Assembly (NCBI GenBank): GCA_020283515.1
Contig: JAHZTW010000001.1
Location: forward strand, 237,630,468 to 237,694,467
Reading direction: 5' to 3'
Length of the DNA: 64,000 nucleotides
DNA from: Alliaria petiolata
Lineage: Eukaryota > Streptophyta > Magnoliopsida > Brassicales > Brassicaceae
The translations under genes were made by a program, and so were the position numbers. A model generated the notes under the pieces. That model was not told the origin of the DNA. It was given only the letters and a program-made list of their open reading frames with translations, and ran no database searches. The stretch's first letter is position 1, and the number at the start of each line of letters is the position of its first letter. Shown here piece after piece: positions 12,363-23,700 of the stretch.

Positions 12363-13151
12363 GATGAAAACCATTTAATTTGTATTTTTATACAAGTTAT
12401 AGCATTAGAAATATGTTAAATATAGTTTGTTTACTAAATTTCACAAGTACAACTAAAAATGTTTAATTTAAAGTATGGTACTACTGATTACAAAATTTTA
12501 CCTGAATTCATTTTTTTTTTTGAAATTGGGTACAACTAAAAACTGGGTACAACTATGTTATAAAAATTGGATTCAGTTTTTGTTTTAACGGTGCAAGTTT
12601 GCAAAGATATTCATTTCCTCTTTTGACGGCGCACGTGACTTCATATTTTATCCATTTTAAACTTCCCGCCACACGTTTTTTTTGCTGCCACACGTTTCTT
12701 TGCTACCACACATTTTATAAATTCAGTTTTAGTTGGTCTAGTTCTGCTAGTTGTACCGTTTAATTTAACACATAAATAAAAACAAGCATAAAAACTACTT
12801 AACAATGAAAAAAAAGTCAAAACAATCTGAAAAACCCAAAATATATAGATTTCAGATATACAATGATATGAAAGTCTGATAGTATTATAATAAGTGAGTG
12901 GACACTTGTATAGCCAACAACTCTACATAATCTCTATGTAACAGAACAAAGAAGAAGAATCTTGAGAGAATCCCTTTGGCGAAGATGGCCATACCTGAGA
13001 GGCTTATACTTAGCAAAAAAAAAACACCTCACTCAGGTTTGCTATATAACCTACACTGCCTCTCTCGTGAGACTCCACAGAATCTTCTTTTGTTAATCAA
13101 CCAAACTCAGATTCCAAGAGAGATTACATCTACATGCTGCCCAACAATGGC

Positions 13152-13340
13152 TCACCAGATGCCAGGCTGTCTATACGACTGCAAAGGGTAGCTGTGAAAC
13201 GGATAGCCTCTAGCCATATGGACCGGCTTTACGGCTGCAGGTATTGCCCAAGGTACCTCTCTTCTTGGAGGTGGCATAGTCCTCCTCCTGTCCACTTCTA
13301 TCAGTATGCACATTTCCTGGATCACCTCTGTCATCATTGA
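13152..13340 (-). other. Possible second captured fragment, unidentified
   Basis: The minus strand is open here and reads a Pro/Arg-rich segment (RRTMPPPRREVPWAIPAAVK) and then Tyr/Pro-rich residues. The opposite strand is also open over much of this interval. I do not recognise the family. It lies between the MULE-derived part and the GAR formyltransferase exons, so it could be another captured piece or chance coding potential. Confidence 0.25.
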
Positions 13341-13704
13341 TGAGAAACACCACCGTTATTTTAATTAATCGCTAAAATTATGTAGCACCACATGTTATTC
13401 ATTCAGACCGCTACCTAATTCAAAACTCAATATGTGCACATGGTTAGTAAGAACCTAACATTCCTCTTGAATTGGAGCTGTCTTAACAACACCTATAATC
13501 ATAGAAATAATGCATCTCACTATGGGACTGATCAGACAGAGAAATAATACATTTTCTTGCGCACAAGAGACAACAAATGTATGAGCCTGTGACATTACCT
13601 AGCTCCTGATGCTAGAACAGCTTTATGCACTTAAAGCCCTTCTGAACAAACTGTGAAATGTAGTAATGCTCAAAAGAAGTATTATCTTTAGTAGTAGTAA
13701 TACC

Positions 13705-14317
13705 TCATGAAGAACCCTTTTGGCAAATTCATCTGGTGTATCATTAGTGATCACTCGTACTGCGCTCTGAGAAAGTGTCTGCCATGTGTCGTACTCCTCA
13801 GCGACAAAATAAATTGTTGGACCTGAATACCTACGAAAGTAAAACAAAACGATGATTCTCGTTGCGGTTTTGGGAATACTAAAACATGAATCTCATCACT
13901 TCTTGCATACTCATCACCTACACAATCTGGATTTATTAACATAAACAAGAATTTGTAGTTGTTCCATAACAAACACAAATCGAAAAATCCCAATCAATGC
14001 ACAATTTCAAATCAATCTGAAATAGACTCTATTCATCAAATCAACAAATATTCAAACAACGAGAACACTAAAATTACCAAAATCAGTACAAAGAAGAAGA
14101 AACGAGACCCAATACCTTTTCTGTTAGTGACCAGCAAAGCAACATCTCCTTTAAATGAACCACTAATACATCCTTCATGAATCTTCTTGAAATTCGAACC
14201 ACCTCCCGACACAAACACGACAAGCTTCTTCCTCCTCATTGCTTCGTCTCTCGATGGTTCGACCTCCGCTACCGTCGGAGAAATCGAAGCAGCTCTTATA
14301 AGCGGTCCGATACTCAT
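13705..14317 (-). pseudogene. GAR formyltransferase (PurN-type) fragment captured by a MULE
   Basis: The intact enzyme formylates glycinamide ribonucleotide in plastid purine synthesis. Three blocks are readable on the minus strand. From 14317: MRRKKLVVFVSGGGSNFKKI with GDVALLVTNRKG, the N-terminal substrate-binding part including the VSGGGSN loop. Near 13870-13935: DEYARSDEIHVLVFPKPQRE. Near 13705-13830: RYSGPTIYFVAEEYDTWQTL with AVRVITNDTPDEFAKRVLHE. Intron-like gaps with GT and AG ends separate the blocks, so genomic DNA rather than cDNA was copied. The middle of the enzyme, which carries the catalytic Asn-His and the NIHP region, is missing between the second and third blocks, so no active enzyme could be made. 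The usual gene must be elsewhere. Confidence 0.85.
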
Positions 14318-14673
14318 CGCAAATCGGTTTACATGACTTTGAAAGGAAAAGGAGAGAGCATTCCAGAAAGACGAAAAGGGAGAAATCGAGGTTTCTCTCG
14401 GCGGATTCGCCTAGAAGTAGAATTAACTCGAGAACAAGACCCGTGATGCCATTTCGAAGAAATCAACGCCAGACGGTATAATCGGCGGAGGGAGAGTCGG
14501 AGATTTTTGTCAAAAGGGGATATAGGTTGGTTTGTAATTTTGAAGATTTTGGATAACTTTTATCATCTTTTCACAGGTTTTCGCTTAAAATATAAATCAC
14601 AAAAAATATATATATTATAACAGAGGCATATCGGATTGTTTTGTTGTACGGAGGGGCATTTTAGATTAACCCC

Positions 14674-14684
14674 CCTAAAGGAAG
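14674..14684. repeat. Right target-site duplication of the Pack-MULE
   Basis: CCTAAAGGAAG, identical to 10719-10729 at the other side of the element. It falls in the presumed 5' leader or core promoter of the PPR gene. Confidence 0.8.
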
Positions 14685-14769
14685 AAGCAATTCTGGGTTT
14701 TTGTCGAGGTTTTAAAATCTTCCAGATTCTCTTCTTCTTCTTCTGAATCCCCCACTTGAAAATTTGAAC

Positions 14770-17700
14770 ATGGTCGTCTCAAAGGCTAGCAAAAGCTTAT
14801 TAAGCTCAGTCTTCATCTCCCGGATTAAAACCTCCGGCGAATCTTCAATTGTTTCCGGCGCCGCCAGGGAAAGAGACATCGCCGGAACTTCTCAAGCTGT
14901 CAAAGAGCTCCTCAGGTCCAGCAACTCTTCCTCTGGTACCGGAAAAGGTTAGGTTTTGATAAATATTTCTCCATTTGGACCCATCTCAACTCGAACCCTT
15001 GCTTAATTTTCCCCACTCGATTAGAGAGAATTTCGTAAAATTTGATTTAGAATCCGATTGATTTTGCGAATTTTGTGTGTAGATCTCGAGAAAGCGTCGT
15101 CATTACAGAATCAAGTATCGAATTTGCTACATGGTATGTGTTCCTTCTTCTTCAGTAAACTCTCAAGTGTACTGTTGGATCAATGATCTCAATTTCATTC
15201 ATAACTCCAATCGCATTTCAGCAACCACTACCGAGAAAAGCTCTTCGGAGAAGAACGTATTGAAGATACCGAGTTTCAACACTAAGATCCCTTTTGATAT
15301 CTCGTTAAGATCGAAAGAGCTGTCCCGTGAGAGGAAAGAGAGACGCGTTTACAAGAAGAACGCTCTGTCGCGGCGTTTCACAAAGATATTCAGAGACTCT
15401 GCTCAGAAGCTAGGCACCGAGGCTATGTTCGGTGCTTTCGACAGGGTGTCGAACGAGATGAGTGTAACGGAGTACAATGCAATGGTCGGAGTTTACTTGG
15501 AGCTCGCGGAGAGAAGCAATGATCTAGAGTACGCTCTTGGCCACATCGACAAGGCTTTTGAGGTTTTGAAATCCATGAGAGACCGCGGATTCGCGATTGA
15601 AGAAAGTGTTTACGGCCCTCTTCTTGATTACTTGATTGATATGGAGATGGTGGAGGAGTTTCATAGTTTCAAAGATGTCATTAGCGAGGCGAGTCACGGT
15701 ATGGTTGAGAGACTTGGCTACTATGAAATGCTTCTTTGGATCCAACTTGGCGACGGAGAGAAGATCGAGGAACTTTGTGGTACAATTGTTGGTGATGGAG
15801 ACGGTTTAACATTATTACAAGGTAAGCGCTATTCAATTTGAGGACTCTGTATATTGTTTAATCCGGAAAAAAATTAACCTTTTTGGGATCCTTCAAAACA
15901 GAAAACTATTTGCTTGCACTATGTAAGAAAGACCAAAAGGATCATCTTCAGAGCTTCTTTGAGATTGTAGACATTACAAAAGTTCATTCATCGGACCTAT
16001 TGGCAAACATATTTGGATACCTTGCCAAGTTTTCATTGGATTCTGTTGCGAGGAAGCTCCTCCGGGAACTAAGAGAAAGTGGTAAGGGTGCATTTAACAT
16101 AAACCAATAAATTTTCTCGACGTTGACTCATTTTAACAGTAACATGTTTATGTCTCTAGCAAAAATCATTGTAATAGCATGTGTAATATGTTTTTTACAT
16201 TAACATGTGCAGATGACGGAGTGAAGAACGTTTCAGATCTCATCTCTATCTATTCTACGTGCACCCCAAATCTGACGGTAAAGGGATTTCTCATGAATAT
16301 TACTGGAAATTGGTGTTTTAATGTCTTTGTTTAGATGACCAGTGCCTCCTACTTTATTTTGTACTATTAAAGGTTGAGGATACCATCTTGAAGTTCAACA
16401 AGATGCATGAAGAACTCGATGTTATGCCTTCATCTACATCGTACGAAAAGCTTGTTAAGTATAGCTGTGACTCGAATGAGGTATTTGTTATGCTTATTGT
16501 ATATTTATTTTTGCTTTGTTTTCTGGTGCTCTCCCTAATGGCTATTCCCTCCGTGCCATAGGTGGTCACTGCTCTTGATGTAGTTGAAAAAATGGGTGAA
16601 GCAGGTCTGATAATATCCGCAGATATTCTACATTCATTGTTACATGCCATTGATGAAGTTCTTGTGTTTAATTTGGTACGTATTCTCATTTAGCTTGACT
16701 ACGGAGAAAAAAAAGCCGTTCATTGATTGCTACTGAGAGATCATCATAATCGTCTTCCTCATGCATTTGCTCATATTTTAAATGGAGTTTCGGAGTGTCC
16801 TCATACTTAAACCGTTTCAGGTGCGAAGAATCCATTCAATTATGTGCACAAAGAGTGTGAAACCAAGTAGTGAGAACTTCCGGAGCATGATACGTATGTG
16901 CACAAGAATCAAAGATGTAACTTCCTTTCTGTTTATTTCAGCGTGATTATATCTTCAACCCTATATTACAAATGCGGACATTGTTGTGCTGTTTCTTACA
17001 AACATAATTTTTTTCTCTAAATCTTTTGGGGTTATGTGCAGTTTGAAGGTGCATATAATATGCTTGGAAATTTGAAGAACTTCAATTTGGAACCAAACTC
17101 TAGCATGTTCAATTGTATATTGGCTGGATATTTTCGGGAGGTAATATCTTAAGCTCTTATTTCATGTTTGTAAATTCTGACCTGATGGATTGTCCATGTT
17201 TTTGTGAGCTCCCGATGTCTCTTAATCGTTTTCAATTGATGTTCTCTGTATGTTTTTGAAGAAAAATGTGTGCAGTGCGTTAATGGTCGTCAAGCAAATG
17301 AAGGAAGCTGGTGTTAAACCTGATTCCATAACTTTTGGCTATCTAATAAACAACTGTAATCGGGAGGACGCTATTACTAAGGTAAAATCAGAATTTTCTG
17401 CTCTACAGATATTTTTGTTCACCTGTTTTTCTCAACTTGGAGACGTGTAAACGCCACTACATAATCTCTCCTCTCTGTCTCTCTATGTGTGTGTGTGTGT
17501 GTGTTGTGAATGAGAAATTTATTTTTGTCCTATAAAAGTACTACGAGGAGATGAAGCAAGCAGGAGTTCAAGCTACTAAGCGCATTTACATGTCCCTAAT
17601 AGATGCATATGCAGCCTCTGGGCAGTTTGAAAAGGCAAAACAGGTAAGCATGCAAACTCTTTATTTCTTTTTAGTAATTATGGAGTAAGAGCTCAAATTT

Positions 17701-19259
17701 TATTCTACCTTAGGTGCTCTTGGACCCAGATGTTCCGGCTAGAAACCAAAATGAGCTGAAAAGTGTGCTTATTTTGGCTCTTGCATCACATGGAAAAAGG
17801 GCAGATGCCTTGAGTATATATGAAGAAATGAAGAAAACCAAATGTCAAGTAGACCCAAAATCGATTATATCGCTCATAGTAAGTATACACTGTCATAACA
17901 CTTTTTTTATACAATATATTGGCTGATTGATAATCAATGATATGATTATCTCTGTAGGAATACTCTGATTCAAAGGGAGAGTTAAATACGCTGGTTCAAC
18001 TAGCGGATGACCTGCAAGATGATAATAGTTGGATAGATGGTTTCTTCAGAATGATCTTGTTCGCTGTCCGCAATAGAAAGTCGAGGTACAGTAAATCACC
18101 CAGGCTCTATAATTAGTTCTTGTTTTACCAACATTGTTGAATGTCTCATGCTTGATTTGCTCTTTCTGTTGTATAGCAATATTCTTGATTTGCTGCAGCT
18201 GAACAAGGTCCGATTGTCCAAGAAAGAAATCCATGTGGATTATCATTTCGACGAGGTTTGATTCTGTTTCTCTCTTGGGTTTCTGGAAAATATGTTTATT
18301 TAGTCATAGAAGATAACTTAAAGATATCTCCGGTATGTACAACGTTCACATTCCATGTTCTTAGATCATCGGGGGATTCAAAGAAGAGATATTATTCTCA
18401 CATGTAACCGATGTGGGACATGTAACATATTACTTCTAAAATTTCCAAGGAAACAAACATTTTTGGGTTACGGACGAAGTTTGAAGTAGAGCACTTAGCA
18501 AGAACATTTAGTTAGAATAACTATCAGGCTCAAGTAGCTAGTAGCTACCTTGTCTTTTACGGAAGTTGTCTTAAGAACTTTAAGCCTCTCAGTGACTTGC
18601 TGGATCAGGTGTTTTGGGCAATCGCAGAGACGGAGCCAACCGAAGTGAAGCTAGGGATGGATTTGTTAAGTTTTATGAAAGAGGAGCTTGGGTTTGTCCC
18701 TTCAAGAAAATGTCTAGATTTTCTCTTACATGCTTGTGCTAATGCAAAGGATATGGAGAACGGTTTATTGGTATGGAAAGAGTACCAATCTGCAGGACTT
18801 CCTTGCAACGTCCTAAGCTTTCTGAGGCAAGCCACTCTTTCTCTCCTTTTGCAAATATGCACGTTTTAGATTCGTATTTGATCTGACCCAGAAGAGGAAT
18901 AAGAAAGAAAAAAAGATTTGCATTTGATTTCTCTTCGCTCACAAACTAAAAAACAAAAACAGTAGAAGAATTGTATAGAAATTTCAGAACACAGCAGTAA
19001 TATACTTGCTACCTGTCAGCACAAAAGCAAAATGTTCCCAAGTTGTTGGGATTAGATCCTCTGGTTCAATGGTTGTGGTTTATGGCTTTGCAGGATGTAT
19101 CAGGTTCTTCTGTCTGCAGGAGATTTGGAAGGTGCCAAGGCATTGGTATCAAAAATTCCAAAAGATGATAAAGATGTACGACGTATCATCCAAGAAAGCC
19201 AGATTGTATATTCTCAAACACCCGAAAAGAAGAGACCGAAAAAGAAAATGATTGATTGA
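14770..19259 (+). CDS. Pentatricopeptide repeat protein, mitochondrial type (At4g04790-like)
   Basis: PPR proteins bind organelle RNA through arrays of ~35-residue helical hairpins. The start at 14770-14772 gives MVVSKASKSLLSSVFISRIK, a Ser/Arg-rich, acid-poor leader typical of mitochondrial import. Exon 1 ends near 14948 and a short exon 2 (from 15083) ends at CTACATG|GT; it joins in frame to the exon opening ATTTEKSSSEKN. Repeat motifs include EYNAMVGVYLELAERSND, VVTALDVVEKMGEAGLIISA, ALMVVKQMKEAGVKPDSITF, KRIYMSLIDAYAASGQFEKA and LILALASHGKRADALSIYEE. About 15-16 exons are evident, unusual for the mostly intron-poor PPR family but as expected for this locus. The end reads YSQTPEKKRPKKKMID with stop at 19257-19259. 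Splice sites in 16100-18600 were matched by eye only. Its upstream DNA is the end of a Pack-MULE. Confidence 0.8.
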
Positions 19260-19410
19260 TTGAGATTGACCACCCTTTTGTTGAGATTGTGTACAGAAGA
19301 TCCTCAGATTTCATTCTTTAATGACTCTGGCTAAAGTTTTATTTTCATCCTAAAGCTTCTTGTAACACGCAGACAAAAAAAAAAGTTGCTGGACTGACTC
19401 TGCCCAAGTC
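19260..19410. other. PPR 3' flank
   Basis: Presumed 3' UTR and terminator region of the PPR gene; it faces the MED21 remnants, which are on the opposite strand. Confidence 0.4.
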
Positions 19411-19470
19411 TTGACAATTGAATTGTCTGCTGCGTGTCCAAATGGCTCTTGGACATGTTTGAACCAAGTC
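19411..19470 (-). pseudogene. Degenerate second copy of the MED21 last exon
   Basis: The minus strand reads HVQEPFGHAADNSIVKTW, which resembles the MED21 C-terminal KQVQELFGHAADNCLNMKKP found 380 bp to the right. It has lost the proper ending and splice context. It is an independent decayed copy of the same exon. Confidence 0.6.
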
Positions 19471-19794
19471 AAATTGGGTCCCATTTTATGGACTGACCAT
19501 TTCTCTTCACCAACTTGGATCGAATGTGACAAATACAGGAGATCATAGACCAACCCTGACCGGAAGAACAGTCATGGAGGGTCAATCATGGATTCTTTGA
19601 GATTGTAATCGGACAGGAAAAACAAGTGTCTTGAAATTTTGCTTTTTTTTTTTTTTGTTGTTGTTGTGAGCTAACTAACATTCTTGTAATTGCTTATGCA
19701 ACAATTTGTCGATGACACAAATCAGAACTTATATTACTTCTGAACCAAATCATATAGTTTCTTAATCAGCTTGACACGCACACTATTAAGCATT

Positions 19795-20127
19795 TCATTC
19801 TGGTTTCTTCATGTTCAGGCAATTGTCTGCTGCATGTCCAAATAGCTCTTGCACTTGCTTTAGCTCCTTCTCTGTAAGAAAAAAAAACAAGTTTACACCA
19901 CTTAAAGACCTGTTCAACTCAGAAGCACTATTTGCAAGAAAATGGAAGAACACCAAAAAATCAATACTAGAACTGCTTTAGAAAACTCCCTAACGTGATA
20001 GCAGCAAGAAAGTATATACACATTGCACATTGAAGTCGTTAATTGCATAATGCATCTGTAAAAAGCTAAAGTGAGATTTTTAAGAGCAAAGTTGGGCAAG
20101 GAAATATTACCTGCAGCCTCTAATTGC
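19795..20127 (-). pseudogene. MED21: MED21 3' part (last two exons), cut off from exon 1
   Basis: MED21 is a small coiled-coil subunit of the Mediator complex that links transcription factors to RNA polymerase II. On the minus strand, an exon piece ending QLEAA (about 20112-20127, donor GCAG|GTAATA) splices in phase to EKELKQVQELFGHAADNCLN followed by MKKPE and stop at 19795-19797. The acceptor (TTACAG) and phase agree. Upstream of QLEAA the match stops, where the rest of the coiled coil should be. The matching first exon lies 9.4 kb away at 29555-29743, behind a helicase gene and a SUFB copy. As written here the gene is broken. Confidence 0.8.
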
Positions 20128-20153
20128 ACATGGGTGAAGAAGCTCGAGTTTTA

Positions 20154-20204
20154 GATAAGTTCATGTCAGGGTAATCTTCACTTTCTCCCTGACATGAACT
20201 TATC
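20154..20204. repeat. Perfect 18-bp inverted repeat at the MED21 break
   Basis: GATAAGTTCATGTCAGGG (20154-20171) and its exact reverse complement (20187-20204) are separated by 15 bases. It lies 27 bp beyond the point where MED21 homology ends. It could form a cruciform or hairpin and may mark a rearrangement point. Confidence 0.85.
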
Positions 20205-20353
20205 CTCGGTTTGTCTTTATGGAAGACAAGAAAGCCCGAGGACGCAACATCATCTGAGCAGGTCAAGTCTCATCCTTACCACACAATCATATTAATGGAT
20301 TCAAAATTCTGTAAAGACACAAAGACTAGTTTTCCTTTTTTTCTAATTTTCAG

Positions 20354-20533
20354 ATTGCTGAGATGTTCGAAGCTCAGGGACGCAATTCTCATAGCCAAAT
20401 CAAATCAATAGTTGACGAAGAAGAAGCAAACAAAAAAAATGACATTTACACTACCGATTCTAAATCTCTGTCGCAGATTCAACAAGCTCATGCCTTTATG
20501 CTTAAAAAAGGTCTTTTCCAGGATACGTTTTAA
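20354..20533 (+). pseudogene. PPR-protein-like gene fragment
   Basis: One open frame runs from an acceptor-like TTTCAG at 20348-20353 to TAA at 20531-20533. Its last third reads SLSQIQQAHAFMLKKGLFQD, which resembles the N-terminal opening of PCMP-type PPR proteins (Q-x-HA-x-x-LK-x-G). The rest of such a protein (400-600 residues) is missing. The front part (IAEMFEAQGRNSHSQIKSIV) I do not recognise. Probably a fragment carried along with the neighbouring helicase gene or left by rearrangement. Confidence 0.5.
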
Positions 20534-20743
20534 TCTTGACGAACATTACCAATGCCAAAACTTACAACCTCTTACTGCAAACTAGGGAATGAAAATAAAT
20601 GATTTGACATATCTAATGACTAGTCACAGAAATGCGAAAAACTCAAGAGATTATAGCATTCATAAGTCAAGAACAACTGATGATGCAGCTGCAATACAGA
20701 AGAAAGGTAACAAGAGTACAGTTAAAAAAACCTGAAGTCTCTC

Positions 20744-23700
20744 TCAAGCACGTCTTTTGCTGAGACGCCATGAGTTAGGCTCGTGATAACGATCATACAG
20801 AGGCTCGATCCGTTCTTGGCGCTTACGCTTACTCATCTTGGTCGGATCAGCGACTTTGAAGAACCTTGGAGCTAACTCAACGAGCCACTTTGGGTCAATC
20901 ACAGTCACTTCTCTCATGTACTCTTTGGTCGTCATCACGAGATCATGATATATCACCCAATCCGGTTGTCTCTGGAACAGCGCGCTGCTCGGGTGTATGT
21001 AAACCGGTTGATTCTCCACTAGCGTCCTGTAACCTTCCTGCGGATCTTTTCTCGCTCCGTGGAAGAAGAATCCTGCCGTGATTGCTTTCCTTATCTTGGT
21101 GAAATTCTTTCCCGCGCTTACCACATCTAGTTTATACCTGTACAAATAAAATCACACGTTAAGAGACTGGGCTTTTCATACATTAATTAACAACCTAATA
21201 AGAGTCGACACTAGTTTGGTTTAGGGGCCGATTCGTAACGACTGTGAGTGTAGGCCGATTAGTTACTTACTTGTCCATAATGCTGAGAAGTTGTTTCCTG
21301 ACGTCTTGAGCACGTCGTAACGAACGTGACTGTATGAAGTTTTCGAAACACCATGGACCTGAGAAGTTCTTGGCCTTCCAAGCTTCATATACAGCTAGCA
21401 AAGTCAAGTGGTCACCTTCAGGCTGGAAAAACTTAGCCCTTTTCTGGTCTGCTTGAGCTTGCTTCTCCCTCGGTCTATAGAATATGTTGCCCGTCTGAAT
21501 CATAGCAATCATCGTTAAAATCTCATCGCTGCACCCAAGATCCACACTCGCTAGCAACATCTTAGAGAGCGGCGGATCAAGAGGAAACTCAGCCATTTTT
21601 CTACCTAGCTTTGTCAACAATCCTTCCTCATCCAAAGCCCCCAAGCTGTACAACTGTTCCATAGCAGAGATCAAAGCTTGCGGTTGGGGTGGATCCATGA
21701 AATCAAAAGATAACAGGTCGTTAATGCCCATTGCTTTCATTGTCAGCGTTGTCATTCCAAGATTGATCCTCTGGATTTCAGGGATTGATGTAGGAGGCAT
21801 CTCGTTACGGTACGCGCTCTCAGTGTAGAGACGGTAACATTTCCCAGGACCCGTACGACCTGCACGTCCAGCCCTCTGCTTTGCAGATGCCTGTGAGATT
21901 GGAGTTATGACTAGCGATTCTAGCCCTTGTTTTGGGTTATACACGTTCTGCTTTGCAAACCCGGGATCAACAACATAATAAATACCATCTATTGTCAAAG
22001 AAGCTTCAGCAATATTTGTAGCTACAACCACTTTCCGAGTACCAGGAGGGGGAGGATCGAATATTCTAGACTGCATTTCACTAGGAAGAGCACTGTAAAC
22101 GGGAAGTATGATGAGTTCAGGGACTTTCTGACCTAGATTTTTCATTCTCTCGTACAGAGACTGGCAAGCAGAATCGATTTCTTCCTGTCCCGTCAAGAAG
22201 AGGAGAAAGTCACCTTCGGGTTCAGTCAAGTGAATCTGAAGAACTGTGATCAGAGCTGCATCCAAGTAATCAGATTCTGGCTGTTTTGTATACAGTATCT
22301 CAACAGGGAAGGTTCTTCCAGGAATTGTGAAAATGTTACAGTTGAAGAAGTACCCAGAGAACTTCTCAGCATCCAATGTGGCAGACGTGACTATAAGACG
22401 AAGGTCAAGCCTGCGTTTCAACAACTTCTTTAGAAGACCAAACAGCACATCAGTGTGAATTGTCCGCTCGTGAGCTTCATCAAGCATGATAACAGAGTAT
22501 TGGGAGAGGTTCTCATCTATCAGAATCTCCCTAAGAAGCATACCATCAGTCATGTACTTGATCACCGTATCTGGTCCAGTACAATCCTCAAAACGAATCG
22601 CATACCCTACCTCCTCTCCCAAACGACAACCAAACTCCTCAGCTACTCTCTTGGCGACGGACATCGCGGCGACCCTACGAGGCTGAGTACACCCAATCTT
22701 TCCTTTTGTTGTGTAACCTGCCTCGGCAAGATACTGAGTCACCTGTGTTGTCTTCCCAGACCCAGTCTCACCAATGACCACCAAGACTTGATTATCGTGC
22801 ACAGCCTGTATCAGCTCCTTTTTCAACTTGTATATAGGAAGGCTCTCCCTTTGCTCCTGGATAGAAAGCTTTGATCTCTGACCAAAAGTAGGTGTTTTCC
22901 CGAAAGCATCCTTCTTCCAATCAGGCATGTCATAAGCTGATAAACCCACACCCCTAAGCTCCTGAGCAAGATGCCTTTCACCAGATTCAGGCATAGGATC
23001 TTCCCAAGGACGATTCAGATCCTTTGGGATTGAGTCAAGCATTGTTCTTTGCTGTTGTTCCCTCATCTCTCTCCTCTCCTTGGTGAGGGCAGACTGAAGT
23101 GCAGCTGCACGACTCAAAGAACCTTCGGGATTTTTAAAAATCTTAACTGGAGACATGTCAGCAGAGTACCTGGTTTGGCCTTGTAAGAAAGCAGGCTCGT
23201 CTTCGTTCATCTCAATCTCAAGCTCTTCTTCAGCACCTTCCTCTTGATAAAGCATCCCAACGCCATCCTCATCATAATTCGGAAACTCATCCATTCTCAA
23301 GGCACCAGAGGCAATCAACTGCTTAGCTTCCCATCTCTCAGGAGAGCTCATCTTCTTCAATGGCCTACGAGAAGGCACAACATCACTCTCCTCCACAATC
23401 CGGATTCCAGAAATCCCAGTCTTGGTGACTTGTCCATCCCTTGTTCTATCCCTGGACGAATCATCATCTGAAGGCTTCTTCAGAGGGATCAAATCTCTGC
23501 CCGTGTTCTGATCAACATCTCTCATTGAAAGAAAGTATTTATCATTCGAAATAGAGATTACTTTGACGTAAACCTCCATGTCCCACTTCACAAAATCTTT
23601 GGCCTTTTCAACCCTTCTAGTAGCCATCTGAGAGACATGAACTAGACCTTCCTTTCCTCTAAATCTATCGAACTGAACAAAACACCCCGAATCCATTACC

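Larger units (their letters stand above)
10730..14673. mobile_element. Mutator-like element carrying gene fragments (Pack-MULE)
   Basis: The left end (from 10730, GGCATTAATCTCATTTGTCC, then CTCCGTACAACACAAAAAAT) matches the reverse complement of the right end (GGGTTAATCTAAAATGCCCC, then CTCCGTACAACAAAACAAT, ending at 14673). This makes inverted terminal repeats of about 45 bp with moderate divergence, flanked by an 11-bp direct repeat. Inside are a MuDR-type transposase C-terminal fragment (11700-12026, plus strand), two ~300 bp direct repeats around it, and exons of GAR formyltransferase on the minus strand (13705-14317). A host gene fragment between MULE ends defines a Pack-MULE. The element lacks a full transposase, so it would depend on one elsewhere. 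Its right end is 96 bp before the ATG of the PPR gene. Confidence 0.78.

Noticed and set aside
13705..14317. GAR formyltransferase block as a real host gene
   Set aside because: The catalytic middle is absent, and the block lies between MULE inverted ends with a target-site duplication.
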